Under the pieces are notes generated by a model, which searched no databases, was not told the origin of the DNA, and was given only the letters and a program-made list of their open reading frames with translations. Of a stretch of 64,000 bases of DNA, positions 10,045 through 18,729 are shown piece by piece. Source of the DNA: Buttiauxella sp. B2 (lineage in GTDB: Bacteria; Pseudomonadota; Gammaproteobacteria; Enterobacterales; Enterobacteriaceae); contig NZ_VEXQ01000022.1 of NCBI RefSeq assembly GCF_006376615.1, positions 1 through 64,000 of the forward strand. The letters run 5' to 3'. The position numbers and the translations under genes are program-made. Every line of letters starts with the position of its first letter. Position 1 is the stretch's first letter.

Positions 10045-11730
10045 TTAAATCACAAATGCAATACGGTAATAAATGCTGACGTGATCAGGTGCCAGCCAGT
10101 CTGGATATTTCACGGGTATTCCAACGGTAAACTGGCTGGAGTAATAGCGATTTGCGCTGGATAACCCCACAGCTGCACCCCACAAGGTGCCGGATGCCCA
10201 GGGATCTTTGCCATCTTTTTGCAGCCAGCCGCCATCCAGTGCGGCAACACTGCTGACCTGGCCGATAAACGGTAGAGTGAATAGCGTGTAATTGAGTTCG
10301 TTGCGCCAGTAACCGCCGTTGTCACCAGACAGGTACCGTTCTTTAAAGCCACGTACTGAGCTGTCACCGCCGATAGTCAGCCTTTCGCTGCCGTAAAGTC
10401 TGTCTGGCGACCACTGCCCATAAACGCTGCTTAGCCACCACAAGTCGTTAAGCACCGGGAGCTGGAAGCTGCCGTTGACATTCCATTTTTTGAATTCGGC
10501 TTTCGGCATATCTCCGTGCTTGTCGTTGTCATCTTCTGCGCCAAGCCAGGGCACACCATGGCTAAACGTTGGGTTAAGTGTGGCGACACCGCCGAGAATC
10601 TTTTGCGTGTGATTCAGGCCAAACAGCAGGCTGGTGAGCTTGCGGCTACTGCTATCGAGCTTTACATCGTTGAGGTAGTTGTTGCTGATTTGGTGAGTAA
10701 GGCCGACCGACACCCCGGTTTTAATGTCCCCGTTACGGAATAAGACGCGGGAGGCACTTAAACGATGGGTCACGCTGTCACCCGTTGAGGCCCAGTTAAA
10801 ACCTGTGTTATTGATAGTACTGAGGTAATCGCTCCAGCTATAGCTGTAGTCAAACAGGTTATAGCCGTAAGGAATGCTCAGCCCTGCCTGAAAATTTTGT
10901 GCGTCATGTGAAGATGAAAAATCGCTGCTGCGTCCGCCGCTGACCAGCCATTTATCTGCCAGGCCCAGCAAGTTGTTGCCGGTGAGTGAACCGCTGAGCT
11001 GCCCGGTCCCGGTGCTTTTTTGGCCACTGTTATCAAAATTCAGCGAAACGCTGAGTGGGAATTCCGGCGTAGCGGTAAGGTTAACAATCGAGTATCCGGG
11101 TTTTTCGCTGGGCAGAATTTCAATCTGCACCGGTTGGCTGCGCACCCGGTTGATTTGCTCCATGCCCTGTTCGATGTCGCGCAGGTTTAGAATGCCGCCT
11201 TCAAGCCCTGGAAACGCCATTTTAAGCTGGCGTGGCGATGCACCTTCAAGATGAATTTTTTCCAGCCGACCTTCAAGCACCGAAATATGCAATTCACCGA
11301 GAGACAAATCCTGTTCGGTAATAAATGCCCGACTTGTTATATAACCACGCTGAATATACCAATCCGAAATCTCATTGATTAAATGATTGATTCCATCCAT
11401 GCCAATGCATTGATTTACGTAACTTAGTTCAACTTGTTTTTTCTTTTTTTCAGAAATAAGTGTCGCGCCATTAATATCAATATGGTGAATATCAAAACAA
11501 GGACCAGCAGTGTTGGTGGATGCTGATTGCGTGGGTACAACAGGTGCCAGAGTGCGCTGCAGCTCATCGCGTTGCTGTTGATTTTTAAGTAATAAACCCT
11601 GCTGCTCTTGGTTAATAATATTGCGATCGGCTGGACTTAAAGGGGCAGCTAAAACCGGAAAGATGGATGCTGAAAGAATAAACACTAGCCCTGAGATATA
11701 GGGTGACTTGATAATAGGCATAGAATCCAT
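10045..11730 (-). CDS. cdiB: CdiB/ShlB-family outer-membrane TpsB transporter
   Basis: This is the outer-membrane Omp85-type pore that exports CdiA. It has 561 codons, the usual TpsB length. The N-terminus carries a signal peptide (hydrophobic ISGLVFILSASIFPVLAAP). A Gln-rich linker with the repeated string QQRDELQ follows, then POTRA-type sequence (FDIHHIDINGATLIS) and a 16-strand-type barrel. Near the C-terminus is the conserved loop-6 motif SSVRGFKERYLSGDNG, which in the family reaches into the pore. The stop codon is 12 bases before cdiA, so the two genes form one transcript. The start at 11730 gives MDSMPII; the internal ATG at 11721 is an equally possible start, and both are preceded by weak GGA-type ribosome sites. 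A perfect inverted repeat lies 14 bases upstream. The family is certain; assignment to CDI rather than a haemolysin pair rests on the CdiA architecture next door. Confidence 0.93.
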   Translation of the reverse strand: MDSMPIIKSPYISGLVFILSASIFPVLAAPLSPADRNIINQEQQGLLLKNQQQRDELQRTLAPVVPTQSASTNTAGPCFDIHHIDINGATLISEKKKKQVELSYVNQCIGMDGINHLINEISDWYIQRGYITSRAFITEQDLSLGELHISVLEGRLEKIHLEGASPRQLKMAFPGLEGGILNLRDIEQGMEQINRVRSQPVQIEILPSEKPGYSIVNLTATPEFPLSVSLNFDNSGQKSTGTGQLSGSLTGNNLLGLADKWLVSGGRSSDFSSSHDAQNFQAGLSIPYGYNLFDYSYSWSDYLSTINNTGFNWASTGDSVTHRLSASRVLFRNGDIKTGVSVGLTHQISNNYLNDVKLDSSSRKLTSLLFGLNHTQKILGGVATLNPTFSHGVPWLGAEDDNDKHGDMPKAEFKKWNVNGSFQLPVLNDLWWLSSVYGQWSPDRLYGSERLTIGGDSSVRGFKERYLSGDNGGYWRNELNYTLFTLPFIGQVSSVAALDGGWLQKDGKDPWASGTLWGAAVGLSSANRYYSSQFTVGIPVKYPDWLAPDHVSIYYRIAFVI

Positions 11731-11743
11731 TCCATAAATGAAT

Positions 11744-11775
11744 ATGTCGGCAGTTTGTTATTTACATGCCGACAT
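11744..11775. promoter_or_regulatory. Perfect 9-bp inverted repeat upstream of cdiB
   Basis: ATGTCGGCA (11744-11752) and TGCCGACAT (11767-11775) are exact inverted copies separated by 14 bases. The site begins 14 bases upstream of the cdiB start, inside AT-rich DNA. There is no T-run after the stem on the minus strand, so an operator or leader hairpin fits better than a terminator for yjcZ. The regulator is unknown. Confidence 0.5.
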
Positions 11776-11878
11776 GTTTTATAATAAAAATTCATACTAT
11801 GATAAATATCATCATATCCATTGATAATATTCAAGGCGGACATTGTTACTTTAAGAAGTCTGCCTGTTAATTAATGTT

Positions 11879-12763
11879 TTAGCTGTGATCAATAAACACT
11901 TCATCGACCATCGCACTTCCCAGACGCATAGCGGAACAAATACGCGGCATTCCGAGGGAAACCCCCTGGTGTGTCTGAGTGGTAGCAAAGCTCACCGGCT
12001 GATGCTCGCTGTCGCAATCGTCGCCAAGCCACGCCAGCGCTTCTTTGCTCTCCAGCATGCCTGGTGTCGAAGGAAAAATTAGCCATTCATAGTAATAATG
12101 GCGCGTGCGGGCAGAGGCATTCACATCGTGTGCTAAATGGCTTATCGCAAGCGCTCGAACTTGCTCAACTAACAGTGTTGCCTGGTGCGGCGTTCCGAAG
12201 CGCAAGGCATCACCAAACGCGCCCCAGTACAGCTCCTGCAAAGCGACATAGCAACGCCCAGCGGGAGAAAAACTAAAGTAATTCCCGGCCTGCCAGCGGG
12301 CAAAAACCTGCTCGCAATGTACGATGCCCAGATGAGCAAGATCGGTACCGCATAATTGTGCTTCCAGTTTTTCGACACGCTGTGCCAGTTGCTGTTGCAC
12401 CTGGACTAACTGCTGGCGAGTCTCAACTGAGCCATTCATCACCCGCGCAGAAGCCGCCACCATTGCCGATACATTTTCATAAACTCTCGCCATTGCGCGA
12501 TGTTTTTTCGCCACTCTCTGGCAAAGCTGCCCGAGCATGGCGAGCGACATTTCAGGTGTTTCGAGAAGCACCTCCTCTATCACCCATTTTTGCACCTGGC
12601 TGTGGCCGATAAACTCGCCGGTTAGCCGTTGGTAATACGCTTTGCTTTGTTGGCTTCGCCATGACTGACGCGTGACGCCGCTATTTTTTGCAAAATCGAC
12701 GACAAACTTCTCTGCAACACATTCCAAAGCGCGTGTTTGAGTACCTGGCATTACACTGCTCAT
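11879..12763 (-). CDS. yjcZ: YjcZ family protein, partner gene of crfC
   Basis: A 294-residue protein matching E. coli YjcZ in length and gene position, directly after crfC. No signal peptide or membrane segment is visible. Residues about 95-135 are Ala/Gln/Val-rich with heptad-like spacing (QLVQVQQQLAQRVEKLEAQL), which suggests a coiled coil. The C-terminal half is rich in aromatic residues (HYYYEWLIF). The ATG overlaps the crfC stop by four bases (ATGA), so translation is probably coupled and the two proteins may act together. The biochemical function of YjcZ is not known to me. The gene is followed on the minus strand by cdiB, which takes the place where I expect proP in E. coli. Confidence 0.85.
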   Translation of the reverse strand: MSSVMPGTQTRALECVAEKFVVDFAKNSGVTRQSWRSQQSKAYYQRLTGEFIGHSQVQKWVIEEVLLETPEMSLAMLGQLCQRVAKKHRAMARVYENVSAMVAASARVMNGSVETRQQLVQVQQQLAQRVEKLEAQLCGTDLAHLGIVHCEQVFARWQAGNYFSFSPAGRCYVALQELYWGAFGDALRFGTPHQATLLVEQVRALAISHLAHDVNASARTRHYYYEWLIFPSTPGMLESKEALAWLGDDCDSEHQPVSFATTQTHQGVSLGMPRICSAMRLGSAMVDEVFIDHS

Positions 12764-15126
12764 TGCTGTTCTACCGTAAAAAGCGTCTGAATATCATCCC
12801 GCAGCAGACGGGTGTCCTCATGGATATAGCGCGTCGTTCTTACGCACTGCTGGAGCTGTTGCTGCAAAGCCATTACTGCATCTTCATTTTGCTGGCGTGC
12901 CACCAGGCTTTGCTGCAAATTCAGGCGTATCGCTTCCAGCGACCGGGAAAAATCGGCAAAAAAGGCCGTCATTCCCTCGGAGACAGAAATTTCGATTTGG
13001 GTGGCCATGTCCTGTGTAAGCTGCAACAGGAAATTAGCAACGTGCTGGCACAGCTTTTGTTGCACGTCGGCCAAGGAAATCACATAGCGGCTTTGCATCA
13101 CCGTATACCCTTCCCAACCCCATTCATCGCTGTTGAGCCAGCGGGCGACCGTGCCACGCATTCCCGCTGGACGCCGTAGCCGCGAAACGGGAATATCCTG
13201 CTCTTCAATAAGCTCATTAAAGGCTTGATTGGCATTGAAATTTAACAAACCAACATGGAACACCGGCAGGCTGATATTGGTGCGGAAACCCGCTTGCGTT
13301 AATCCTTGTGCGACGCGGGCCTCAATCGGTTTTAAGGTATTACGCAGCGTATCTGCCAGTTCGACTTCCAGATAACTGAAAAGATGCGTTATCTCTTCTG
13401 TCATCTTTTCCTGCGCGGCGGTCAGGATGATTTCGCACGAAGCACGGATCCTGTGCAGCGCAATTTGCGCCGACTGTTCATCGTCAAAATGGAGCATTTC
13501 ATATCGCGCATCAAAGTCATTGCCACGCTGAGTGCCAAACAACAAAGCCCGGCGAGTGAGTTTTTCAGGCACCGTGCCTTGCTGGAAATAATCCTCAATG
13601 TTGGCATGAATCTGCTGTTCGTAGCGGTGGATAAAATCGCTCATCGCATCGACAGCTTGTTTTACATTACTGCGTACCACAGTATTTGCCGTCTGTTGGC
13701 TGGAAGCGGTCAGACTCATGTCATCTTCAAGGGCGATGATATTTTGCTGTAATTGATCACTGGCAATACGCAGGCCCTGGCAACGAAAACTCAGGTAATT
13801 TTCTGCACCCTGCGTGTAGTTGAGTAACTTCTGGCAGGCAGAACGCAGCGCGTACATCGAGGCATTCGCGTGGGCGGCATGAAGCACGGTTTTGATAGGT
13901 GCTTCAAACTGAGAATCTTTCCACAGCAATTCCGCAGCCTGGCGCAACGCCCCGCCATCGGCTAAATCTTCATTTTGCCAACGGCGACCCAGTGCAGCAT
14001 CTGCAAAATCCTGTACCCAACGTTGTTCACTCGGATCTGGCAACTTACCATGCAATGTCAGTTCATGACGGGCACGATTTGCCAGATATCCCCACATTGA
14101 TGACACTGGGAAAACGTGGCTCGGGTCGAGCGTTCCTTTCATTAACGTGCCGGAGATCAATGCCTTAATTTGTTCTTCATCGTCACCATTGCGGTCTTTT
14201 TGATCGAACTTGTTCACCAGCGCATAGAGCGGAACAGATGCGCCCGTCCCCAATATTGCTTTACGCACGTCTTCATCAGAAACGGACTTCAACTGAGTAT
14301 AATCCAGCACCGCCAGCACAGCAGAAGCCTGCGCCAGTTGTTCCGTGAGCATTTTTTGCAGATGCGGTTGCCCGGCTTCGTTTGGCCCTGGAGTATCCAA
14401 TAAAGTTAACTGACCGTGGCCTTCATCTATTCCCGCCAGATGAACAAATTCCACTTCTATCACCGGAACATGTTCAATCGCGGCGTAAGCTTTGAAAGGA
14501 AAAGCGACATCCAGTGCTTTTGATAAACGCACCAAATCATTAAGGCTTTTCAGGCAATGAAAAATGGGCTGTGCACCAAGATAATGTTTAGTGAAAGATG
14601 TACCGTCGCTAATACGGGTTAATAACGCCGACATATCCCTGTCTATTTCCAGATACTGTGTCAGCGTTTCTCTGTCGGTTTGCTGCAAACGAATTTGCAG
14701 CGTATTCATCAGCTTTTCAATCGGTTGAACAAAAGGAAAATGCAATACGGGTTCATGCTGACCTGGCGTGTGGCGAATTAATGTGGGTAATGCCGTCATC
14801 GGGCGATTGCGATTGGGCAAGACTTCAGTGCCAATAATGGCGTTGATAGTGGTAGATTTCCCCGCTTTCACTGTGCCCACAATTGCCAGCACCATTTCAT
14901 GCTGAGTTATTTTGCGTAACTCATTCTGTAGCATCGCCTGCTGTGCCTGAATACCACGCGGGCAAAACTTAGAAGGGAGCTCCGCCCCAGCTTGCGGTTG
15001 CCCCAAATAATTAACGTCATGTTGTGTAGTAAAAGAAGTCGTTTTTATTGTGTTCAGATTTTGCAACGCGAGCTGTAACAATCGCTCTGCTTCCTGACTT
15101 AACTCAAATATTGCTTGTGTGTGCAT
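12760..15126 (-). CDS. crfC: CrfC (YjdA) dynamin-like GTPase, clamp-binding protein
   Basis: A 788-residue dynamin-family protein. In E. coli CrfC binds the DNA polymerase sliding clamp and helps keep sister replication-fork regions together. The GTPase signatures are clear: P-loop GTVKAGKST (about 84-92), switch region with NRNRPMTALPT, G3 LLDTPGPNEAG and G4 VNKFDQKD. After the G domain there is a long helical region with Gln-rich segments, as in bacterial dynamin-like proteins, ending LLRDDIQTLF like the E. coli protein. It is slightly longer than E. coli CrfC (742 residues from memory). No signal peptide is present and the protein should be cytosolic. It is the first gene of the crfC-yjcZ pair and is divergent from yjdM across an AT-rich gap. 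Confidence 0.92.
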   Translation of the reverse strand: MHTQAIFELSQEAERLLQLALQNLNTIKTTSFTTQHDVNYLGQPQAGAELPSKFCPRGIQAQQAMLQNELRKITQHEMVLAIVGTVKAGKSTTINAIIGTEVLPNRNRPMTALPTLIRHTPGQHEPVLHFPFVQPIEKLMNTLQIRLQQTDRETLTQYLEIDRDMSALLTRISDGTSFTKHYLGAQPIFHCLKSLNDLVRLSKALDVAFPFKAYAAIEHVPVIEVEFVHLAGIDEGHGQLTLLDTPGPNEAGQPHLQKMLTEQLAQASAVLAVLDYTQLKSVSDEDVRKAILGTGASVPLYALVNKFDQKDRNGDDEEQIKALISGTLMKGTLDPSHVFPVSSMWGYLANRARHELTLHGKLPDPSEQRWVQDFADAALGRRWQNEDLADGGALRQAAELLWKDSQFEAPIKTVLHAAHANASMYALRSACQKLLNYTQGAENYLSFRCQGLRIASDQLQQNIIALEDDMSLTASSQQTANTVVRSNVKQAVDAMSDFIHRYEQQIHANIEDYFQQGTVPEKLTRRALLFGTQRGNDFDARYEMLHFDDEQSAQIALHRIRASCEIILTAAQEKMTEEITHLFSYLEVELADTLRNTLKPIEARVAQGLTQAGFRTNISLPVFHVGLLNFNANQAFNELIEEQDIPVSRLRRPAGMRGTVARWLNSDEWGWEGYTVMQSRYVISLADVQQKLCQHVANFLLQLTQDMATQIEISVSEGMTAFFADFSRSLEAIRLNLQQSLVARQQNEDAVMALQQQLQQCVRTTRYIHEDTRLLRDDIQTLFTVEQQ

Positions 15127-15488
15127 AAAAAATCCTTACTTAAATCAAATTATCCGGATTTTTAAAGTCATTATATTTTTATGGTAAAGCAGTACCGGTA
15201 ATTATAATTACGCGCGGAAATCATTCATTCAAAAATATTATATATGTCGTTTATTTTTTCATAAAAAATCATCTAACCAGATGAGACCAACAATAACGCA
15301 TTTCAATAAACTAATGCTGAATTTTAATCCCGATTTTGAAAATTGATTTACGATTTAAAATAATACTTTTTTCATATCGCACCTCAGCAACCACAAGGTG
15401 TTATGGCAATAATCCCCGCAAAAGTAGGGTTTTAATGTATAATTGCGCCACTTTTGGCTGAAAGCCTTTATTTTTTAGGAGATTATTT
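15127..15488. promoter_or_regulatory. AT-rich divergent promoter region crfC / yjdM
   Basis: This 362-base gene-free stretch holds the promoters of two divergent genes. For yjdM a perfect -10 hexamer TATAAT is at 15438-15443, without a convincing -35, and the ribosome site TTAGGAG lies 7-9 bases before the ATG. For crfC no hexamer pair stands out from the AT-rich background. No small ORF or RNA was recognised. Confidence 0.55.
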
Positions 15489-15824
15489 ATGGCGCTCCCT
15501 CATTGCCCGAAATGCAATTCCGAGTACACCTACGAAGACAACAGTATGTTCATCTGCCCGGAATGTGCACATGAATGGAATGATGCCGAACCTGCACAAG
15601 ACAACGACCAACTGATTGTTAAAGATGCTAACGGTAATCTGCTGGCTGACGGCGATAACGTCACCGTAGTTAAAGACCTGAAGGTTAAAGGCAGCTCTTC
15701 AATGCTGAAGATTGGTACTAAAGTCAAAGGTATCCGTTTGGTTGAAGGCGACCATAACATTGATTGTAAAATTGAGGGTTTTGGTCCAATGAAATTGAAG
15801 TCTGAGTTTGTGAAAAAGAACTGA
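15489..15824 (+). CDS. yjdM: YjdM (formerly PhnA) zinc-ribbon protein
   Basis: A 111-residue cytosolic protein equal in length to E. coli YjdM/PhnA. The N-terminus holds a zinc ribbon with two CPxC-type knuckles (CPKC at about residues 6-9 and CPEC at about 24-27). The rest is the PhnA beta domain, with [10 protein letters not shown] and [18 protein letters not shown]. Despite the old name it is not required for phosphonate breakdown in E. coli, and its real function is not settled. It is a single gene with its own -10 and a strong ribosome site, followed immediately by a REP-like repeat and then yjdN. Confidence 0.93.
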   Translation: MALPHCPKCNSEYTYEDNSMFICPECAHEWNDAEPAQDNDQLIVKDANGNLLADGDNVTVVKDLKVKGSSSMLKIGTKVKGIRLVEGDHNIDCKIEGFGPMKLKSEFVKKN

Positions 15825-15828
15825 TCAT

Positions 15829-15930
15829 GTCAGATGTCGCTGTCGCTAATCCGACCTACGAAAGGCCGTTGTTGGAGCATCCACATACATTGCCGTTGTA
15901 GGGTGAGTTAGCGACAGCGACACCCACCAG
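15829..15930. repeat. REP-like inverted pair, copy 1
   Basis: The left arm has the pattern TGTCGCTGTCGCTAATCCGA and the right arm is its inverted copy ending GCGACAGCGACACCCACCAG. The element starts four bases after the yjdM stop. It belongs to the same family as the pairs at 27452, 28776, 36004 and 48628, but the two arms carry a different central word (CTGTCGC / GCGACAG). Confidence 0.8.
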
Positions 15931-16020
15931 CTTTTCATCCCCCACCGCCTGGCTTGCCCTCTCCTGCACGACTAAACTTCTTCTGTCTGGATCAAACCTG
16001 TCATTTGAGAGGAACAACTC

Positions 16021-16458
16021 ATGTCTGTAAGCCCTTACATCTTTTTTGACGGCACCTGTGAAGAAGCTATCGCGTTTTACAAACAAGCCATCGGTGCTGA
16101 ACTGTTGTTTAAAATGACTTTTGGCGAAATGCCAAAGCAGGAGAACAACTCTACGGAAGGCTGCGCCAGTGGATTTGACTGGCCTGATGATAAAATCATG
16201 CACGCCAACGTGCGCATTGGTGATAGCGACGTGATGATGAGCGACGGCAATATGTGCGGCGACAAATTCAAACACGCTGGCTATGCATTGAGTATTACCA
16301 GCAAAGACGTTGCCGAAGGCAAACGTTGGTTCGATAACCTCGCCGCAGGTGGCAATATCACCATGCCGTGGAGCGAAACATTCTGGGCCAAAGGCTTTGG
16401 AATGCTGAGTGATAAATATGGCATCCCGTGGATGGTTAACGTCGAAAAACCAATGTAA
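16021..16458 (+). CDS. yjdN: YjdN (formerly PhnB) VOC-fold protein
   Basis: A 145-residue member of the vicinal oxygen chelate (glyoxalase/dioxygenase-fold) superfamily, PhnB type. It starts with VSPYIFFDGTCEEAIAFYKQ and has the PhnB hallmarks MHANVRIGDSDVMMSD and WGFMLSDKYGIPWMVN-like sequence (FGMLSDKYGIPWMVN). No catalytic activity is established for YjdN. In E. coli it lies between yjdM and phnC; here it keeps that place, but a DUF2235 gene on the other strand now separates it from phnC. The ribosome site GAGAGGAAC is 6-8 bases before the ATG. A strong hairpin follows the stop. Confidence 0.92.
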   Translation: MSVSPYIFFDGTCEEAIAFYKQAIGAELLFKMTFGEMPKQENNSTEGCASGFDWPDDKIMHANVRIGDSDVMMSDGNMCGDKFKHAGYALSITSKDVAEGKRWFDNLAAGGNITMPWSETFWAKGFGMLSDKYGIPWMVNVEKPM

Positions 16459-16471
16459 TCAAGTTTTAGAC

Positions 16472-16501
16472 CACTACCGTCTGCAATAACAGACGGTAGT
16501 G
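16472..16501. terminator. Bidirectional terminator yjdN / DUF2235 gene
   Basis: A perfect 12-bp stem (CACTACCGTCTG with CAGACGGTAGTG) and a 6-base loop sit between the convergent ends of yjdN and the DUF2235 gene. The flanking T-runs are short (GTTCCC and TCTAAAAC on the two strands). Confidence 0.75.
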
Positions 16502-16511
16502 TTCCCACCCC

Positions 16512-17726
16512 TCAACGCGCAATTGCCCAATTAATGGGGATTGCCCCTTGCCCACGCAAAAAATCTTGTAGCGGATGGGGCGTGTAAGGTCCTGCCTGCC
16601 ACTCCCCGTTGATGGCCGACTGCTGAAGCAGTGTTGCGCCGCCGCTGAGTCGTTCGATAACCGAATGGTGAACCATCATTGATGACGAAATAGGTGGCGG
16701 CAGTTGCCGGGGCATAATTCGCAAATATCGGGTTGGTGGATACCAGTCGCAATGCAGCGGCCCAAGCGGGTCAGCCATAACTTCGCTGGATGCAAGATGA
16801 ATCCCTAAATCGTCAAGCGCATCGTGCATCCACAAATACGCGCCATTGGATAAACTGCGGTCATCATCAGCACTGTTATATCCCCCGCCCACATCATGAT
16901 GAATACCTGGGAACATCACCTGCAAAATACGATCACGGCTGTCCCAAAGCACCGGCGCTAAATCGAGACGCTGCTCATCAATTGCCATTGCCTGTAGGCC
17001 GTACTTCACCCGTGAATGCAGTTCCGTATTATTGAAGCGGAAAATACTGTGTCTTTTGTCATTGAAATATTTAGGAATACCCATCATCCCAACCGTTTCC
17101 CACACCGCCACCGCTTCTATTGAAACCTGTCGGGTAATGCAGGTTGGATCGACGCTGTCGCAGAAAAAACCGGGCAGATCGCGAAGTACATTCCCTAAAG
17201 TCGTGGCACTCATATCGGGTGAATGCGCCAGATATTGTGCCCATACAGACGAGGCAAAACGCCACGCTTCTTCTTTATTACGCGAGGTTAAACGCAGCTT
17301 TTCACGGCTCAATAATCCCCGGTCGATGATCATCGCCGCCAGTACGCGCGCGGTATAAGCCCCGTGACTAAACCCCACCAGATAGATGCGATCACCCGGT
17401 TGCCAGTGGCGGCTAATAAAGGTGTAGCCACGAATTATAGGGACTATTAGCCCTGCACCAAACGTGCCGCCTAGCCGCTTCACCAGACCATTATGCGGAT
17501 CACCCATTCCATGGATGTATTTGGCAACTTGCACCACGGTACCGCTGCTGTCGGTGAGGATCTTTTCTTGCTCATTGGCTAACAACAAGCTCTGTTGGTC
17601 AACAATACCTTTTAAATCAACAAATAACTGATACACATTGCTTGCGGTTGTTTCATCATCCGCTTGTTGTTCTACACCGGGAGCGGTCCATGTGCCATCG
17701 GCACAAAAAATAATATTTTTGCTCAT
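16512..17726 (-). CDS. DUF2235 (Tle1-like) alpha/beta-hydrolase domain protein
   Basis: A 404-residue protein of the DUF2235 family, which includes Tle1 phospholipase effectors of type VI secretion. The start is placed at the ATG at 17726 because GGGAAGG lies 8 bases upstream and the family N-terminus (NIIFCADGTW) follows; a longer frame to 17834 has no such support. The nucleophile elbow GFSHGAYTAR and the histidine region PGIHHDVGGGY are present. The segment usually written VWDTVG reads VWETVG here, so a conserved Asp is a Glu. There is no signal peptide or membrane segment. No vgrG, PAAR or obvious immunity gene is adjacent, so an effector role is doubtful; a cytosolic lipase or other hydrolase is equally possible. 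It sits on the opposite strand between yjdN and phnC. Confidence 0.8.
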   Translation of the reverse strand: MSKNIIFCADGTWTAPGVEQQADDETTASNVYQLFVDLKGIVDQQSLLLANEQEKILTDSSGTVVQVAKYIHGMGDPHNGLVKRLGGTFGAGLIVPIIRGYTFISRHWQPGDRIYLVGFSHGAYTARVLAAMIIDRGLLSREKLRLTSRNKEEAWRFASSVWAQYLAHSPDMSATTLGNVLRDLPGFFCDSVDPTCITRQVSIEAVAVWETVGMMGIPKYFNDKRHSIFRFNNTELHSRVKYGLQAMAIDEQRLDLAPVLWDSRDRILQVMFPGIHHDVGGGYNSADDDRSLSNGAYLWMHDALDDLGIHLASSEVMADPLGPLHCDWYPPTRYLRIMPRQLPPPISSSMMVHHSVIERLSGGATLLQQSAINGEWQAGPYTPHPLQDFLRGQGAIPINWAIAR

Positions 17727-17856
17727 CGCTGCCTTCCCAATACCAGAGGGTACCTGTAAGAAAAGGCAAAAACGAAGCGCGGCGCAATACGACAAACAGT
17801 TGATTAGTCTGATGACTTCCAGGCTTTTTCTCACTCTTCATCATACCGAAACTTAT

Positions 17857-17874
17857 CTTTAACAAAATCGTCAC
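17857..17874 (+). promoter_or_regulatory. Pho box (PhoB site) of the phn operon
   Basis: CTTTAACAAAATCGTCAC matches 12 of 18 positions of the Pho-box consensus, with the right half CGTCAC intact. It lies 43 bases before the phnC ATG, and a possible -10 (CACCAT, 17885-17890) follows at PhoB-promoter distance. The E. coli phnC promoter, as I recall it, carries the same AAATCGTCACA core. This predicts phosphate-starvation induction. Confidence 0.75.
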
Positions 17875-17916
17875 ATTCCATCGGCACCATGAGGCAACTT
17901 TTTAAGGAGCCGTGTG

Positions 17917-18699
17917 ATGCAAACAATTATTCGCGTCAACAAACTGAGCAAAACCTTCAACCAGCATCAGGCATTAAATGCTGTTGATTTGGAAGTGAAT
18001 GAAGGTGAGATGGTCGCTCTGCTGGGGCCGTCTGGTTCAGGCAAATCCACCCTCTTACGCCACCTCAGCGGTTTAATTACCTCAGATAAATCAGCAGATT
18101 GTCACGTTGAATTGCTTGGCCGCACCGTTCAAAAAGCAGGTCGTCTGGCAAGTGATATTCGCAAAAGCCGCGCACACACGGGCTACATCTTCCAGCAGTT
18201 CAACCTGGTCAATCGTCTGACAGTACTGGAAAACGTACTGATTGGCGCACTGGGTTCCACACCGTTCTGGCGCACCTGTTTTAACTGGTTTACCCACGAA
18301 CAAAAACAGCGCGCTTTGCAGGCGCTGACTCGCGTCGGCATGACGCAGTTTGCTTATCAGCGTGTTTCCACCCTGTCCGGTGGACAACAGCAACGCGTGG
18401 CGATTGCCCGTGCGCTGATGCAGCAAGCCAAAGTGATTTTGGCCGATGAGCCGATTGCCTCACTCGACCCCGAATCCGCCCGCATCGTGATGGAAACGCT
18501 GCACGACATTAACCGTCTGGACGGTATCACCGTGGTGGTGACGCTGCATCAGGTGGATTACGCCCTGCGCTATTGCGAACGCATTGTCGCACTGCGCCAG
18601 GGTCATGTGTTTTACGACGGAAGCAGCTCAGCGTTCGACAACGAACGCCTGGGGAATCTTTACCGCAGCATTAGTCGCGTTGATGCGGTTGCTGCCTGA
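17917..18699 (+). CDS. phnC: PhnC phosphonate importer ATP-binding subunit
   Basis: This is the cytosolic ATPase of the phosphonate ABC importer PhnCDE. It has 260 residues and is nearly identical in layout to E. coli PhnC. Walker A is GPSGSGKST (about 37-45), the signature is LSGGQQQR, Walker B is VILADEP and the switch His lies in VVTLHQVD. I choose the ATG at 17917 over the GTG just before it because MQTIIRV is the family N-terminus and AAGGAG is 8-10 bases upstream. It is the first gene of the phn operon, directly behind the Pho box. Confidence 0.96.
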   Translation: MQTIIRVNKLSKTFNQHQALNAVDLEVNEGEMVALLGPSGSGKSTLLRHLSGLITSDKSADCHVELLGRTVQKAGRLASDIRKSRAHTGYIFQQFNLVNRLTVLENVLIGALGSTPFWRTCFNWFTHEQKQRALQALTRVGMTQFAYQRVSTLSGGQQQRVAIARALMQQAKVILADEPIASLDPESARIVMETLHDINRLDGITVVVTLHQVDYALRYCERIVALRQGHVFYDGSSSAFDNERLGNLYRSISRVDAVAA

Positions 18700-18729
18700 C
18701 ACATTTTTCATCTACCTCAAGGAACTGTC

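Noticed and set aside
17727-17834. N-terminal extension of the DUF2235 protein
   Set aside because: It has no ribosome site and would place coding sequence close to the phn promoter; the ATG at 17726 has a strong GGGAAGG site.
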